From: Candidatus Aegiribacteria sp. | GTDB lineage: Bacteria > Fermentibacterota > Fermentibacteria > Fermentibacterales > JCC-6 | Reading direction: 5' to 3' | Assembly (NCBI GenBank): GCA_030642525.1 | Contig: DAOWNO010000102.1 | Span: forward strand, 1 to 7,249 | DNA: 7,249 nucleotides | In this document: positions 6,137 through 7,249 of the stretch, piece after piece | Position numbering within the stretch: the stretch's first letter is position 1 | Layout of the letters: each line of letters opens with the position of its first letter | Program-made: the position numbers and the translations under genes | The notes under the pieces: model-generated | The model's database searches: none | Told to the model about the DNA's origin: nothing | What the model saw: only the letters and a program-made list of their open reading frames with translations

Positions 6137-7198
6137 ATGAAACATAAAATAGCAATAGCGATCCTGGGCTCCCTCGTACTGCTGAGTGCTTGTGGAGACC
6201 AGCTTCCGACCGATATTCCCACACCGTATTACTATCAGGGATTCATTGATCGAGGTTGGGACAAGTATGAGGATGAAATATTCATAAATGAGCAGGGAAA
6301 TGGTGCTCTCGATTATTTCCAGGATGCAATAGACTGCAATGTCCAGGGTATCGAAGGTTTCCTGGGAGCGGGTTGGTCAGCGTTATTCGTGAGTGATGAA
6401 TGGCGAATCGCTGACAACTACTTCTACATGGCAATTCAGTTTGATGCAGAGGCTTTCCCGATAATGACTCCAGGTGAATTTCAGGTGCAGGATACGATGT
6501 GGACCGTTTTCGAATGTCTGCATCCGGATCTTCCACCTGCAGTGCTTGATCCAATCCTTGAGTTGACTGCTGATTCGGGAATGATCTGGGTGGCGGAACA
6601 GATTGAGGATATCATTGATGATGATCCAATTCCTTACAGTTTCCAGCCTCTGGAGAGTGATCCGATAGCTATGTTCACTGCTACTAATGCATACACAGGT
6701 GCTGCATCCACAGTGGACAGCATAGCCGGAGGATTGATCTACATGACAGCTCCGCAAACGAAAATGAGTATCGGTGGAGATAACTACTACGTCTGGATCA
6801 ATGTTGATGACCAGATGAATTACGAATACAGAACCTTCACTGCAACAGGATCCGAGACTCAATACACTTATGACGCTCTTGCAGGCATCATCATGCTGCA
6901 GGACATCAGAGGTGAGAATGGAGATGCTCTCCTTGCTTGTGCGGCTGCCTGGGGACTTGATCAGCTGAACAGTGATTACCTCTTTGGTTCTGGCAAGGAT
7001 TATGCCGGACTTGAGGATATCAACAACGTTCAGTTGAAAGGCGTCGCAGCAGCGACAGCCTATGCGAATCTGGCGTTCAAGTTCGCATGGTTCACCTGCA
7101 TGAGTGAAGGATACGGAACCTATCTTGATCCGGATGATCCTGGATTCGAGGTTCTGCTCATGGCCGTGATCGAAGATATGCTGAACTACGAAGGATAG
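6137..7198 (+). CDS. TPR-like lipoprotein
   Basis: This 353-residue predicted lipoprotein has a basic n-region (MKHK), a hydrophobic core and the lipobox LSAC with Cys19. Mature Cys-Gly-Asp would follow cleavage by signal peptidase II. After a Pro/Tyr-rich linker, residues about 39-101 form two TPR-like helical pairs: RGWDKYE ... GALDYFQDAI (39-65) and IEGFLGAGWSALF ... ADNYFYMAIQFD (72-103). Residues about 165-245 look beta-rich, then about 258-320 is helical again (DALLACAAAWGLDQL, KGVAAATAYANLAF). TPR folds usually mediate protein contacts, so a scaffold or partner role at the envelope is plausible, but no specific partner is visible. The ribosome binding site (AAGGAGGGA, 6125-6133) starts 2 nt after the stop of the cargo gene, and the gap between genes is 13 nt, so the two are almost certainly cotranscribed. 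The TPR assignment is moderate; the lipoprotein call is strong. Confidence 0.8.
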   Translation: MKHKIAIAILGSLVLLSACGDQLPTDIPTPYYYQGFIDRGWDKYEDEIFINEQGNGALDYFQDAIDCNVQGIEGFLGAGWSALFVSDEWRIADNYFYMAIQFDAEAFPIMTPGEFQVQDTMWTVFECLHPDLPPAVLDPILELTADSGMIWVAEQIEDIIDDDPIPYSFQPLESDPIAMFTATNAYTGAASTVDSIAGGLIYMTAPQTKMSIGGDNYYVWINVDDQMNYEYRTFTATGSETQYTYDALAGIIMLQDIRGENGDALLACAAAWGLDQLNSDYLFGSGKDYAGLEDINNVQLKGVAAATAYANLAFKFAWFTCMSEGYGTYLDPDDPGFEVLLMAVIEDMLNYEG

Positions 7199-7202
7199 AA
7201 CA

Positions 7203-7249
7203 GTTCAGTCCTGATAACGTTCAGTTCTGATAATGTTCAGTTCTGATAA
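7203..7249 (+). repeat. 16-bp tandem repeat, at least three copies, cut by the window end
   Basis: Three head-to-tail units lie at 7203-7218 (GTTCAGTCCTGATAAC), 7219-7234 (GTTCAGTTCTGATAAT) and 7235-7249 (GTTCAGTTCTGATAA, last base beyond the window). They differ only at positions 8 and 16. Each contains the inverted repeat TCAG-TY-CTGA. The array begins 4 nt after the stop of the lipoprotein gene and probably continues beyond the window. No spacers separate the units, so it is not a CRISPR array. Since 16 is not a multiple of three, the TGATAA in each unit puts stops in all three forward frames over three copies. Confidence 0.85.

Noticed and set aside
6383..6862. 159-codon open frame on the minus strand
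   Set aside because: It lies wholly inside the lipoprotein gene, its residue pattern is random-looking (rich in Cys, His, Ser, Arg), and it has no domain or ribosome binding site I could support. The minus-strand frames at 969-1292 and 1867-2250 were rejected for the same reasons.
7203..7249. CRISPR array
   Set aside because: The 16-bp units are directly contiguous with no spacers, and no cas gene is present.

Overview
The window looks like accessory or envelope-related chromosome from an uncultured bacterium of the Fibrobacterota-Chlorobi-Bacteroidota (FCB) superphylum, such as Fermentibacteria, Cloacimonadota, Krumholzibacteria or relatives. Three protein signatures point there: a PorV/PorQ-family outer-membrane protein, two GWxTD-domain proteins, and a large exported protein ending in a type IX secretion (T9SS) type A / FlgD-like sorting domain with a YPNPF motif. 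The phylum is inferred from family distribution and was not tested by a search. Base composition looks mid-range throughout, with no obvious foreign patch.

All convincing genes lie on the + strand with short gaps and strong purine-rich ribosome binding sites. In order they are: the last 16 codons of an upstream gene (1-51), possibly a PorU-like or other T9SS-type protein; a PorV/PorQ-family beta-barrel (65-1048); a 62-nt gap with a strong stem-loop (1066-1092); two tandem, overlapping GWxTD-domain proteins (1111-2262 and 2234-3571); a 98-nt gap holding a possible 28-codon ORF (3587-3673); an 817-residue exported protein (3670-6123) whose N-terminal half resembles M30/immune-inhibitor-type metallopeptidases but has no HExxH; a TPR-like lipoprotein (6137-7198); and the start of a 16-bp tandem repeat that runs into the window edge (7203-7249).

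Every complete gene product seems to leave the cytoplasm: one integral outer-membrane protein, two exported beta-sandwich/GWxTD proteins (the first with a weak signal peptide), one T9SS-type cargo and one lipoprotein. The simplest reading is a cell-envelope or secretion operon. In it, a PorV-like protein handles CTD-bearing cargo such as the 817-residue protein, while the GWxTD proteins and the lipoprotein act as envelope partners of unknown function. The most notable observations are the apparently dead peptidase carried as a T9SS cargo, the GWxTD pair in which one copy has lost the signature Trp, the tiny ORF coupled to the cargo gene by an ATGA overlap, and the tandem repeat after the last gene.
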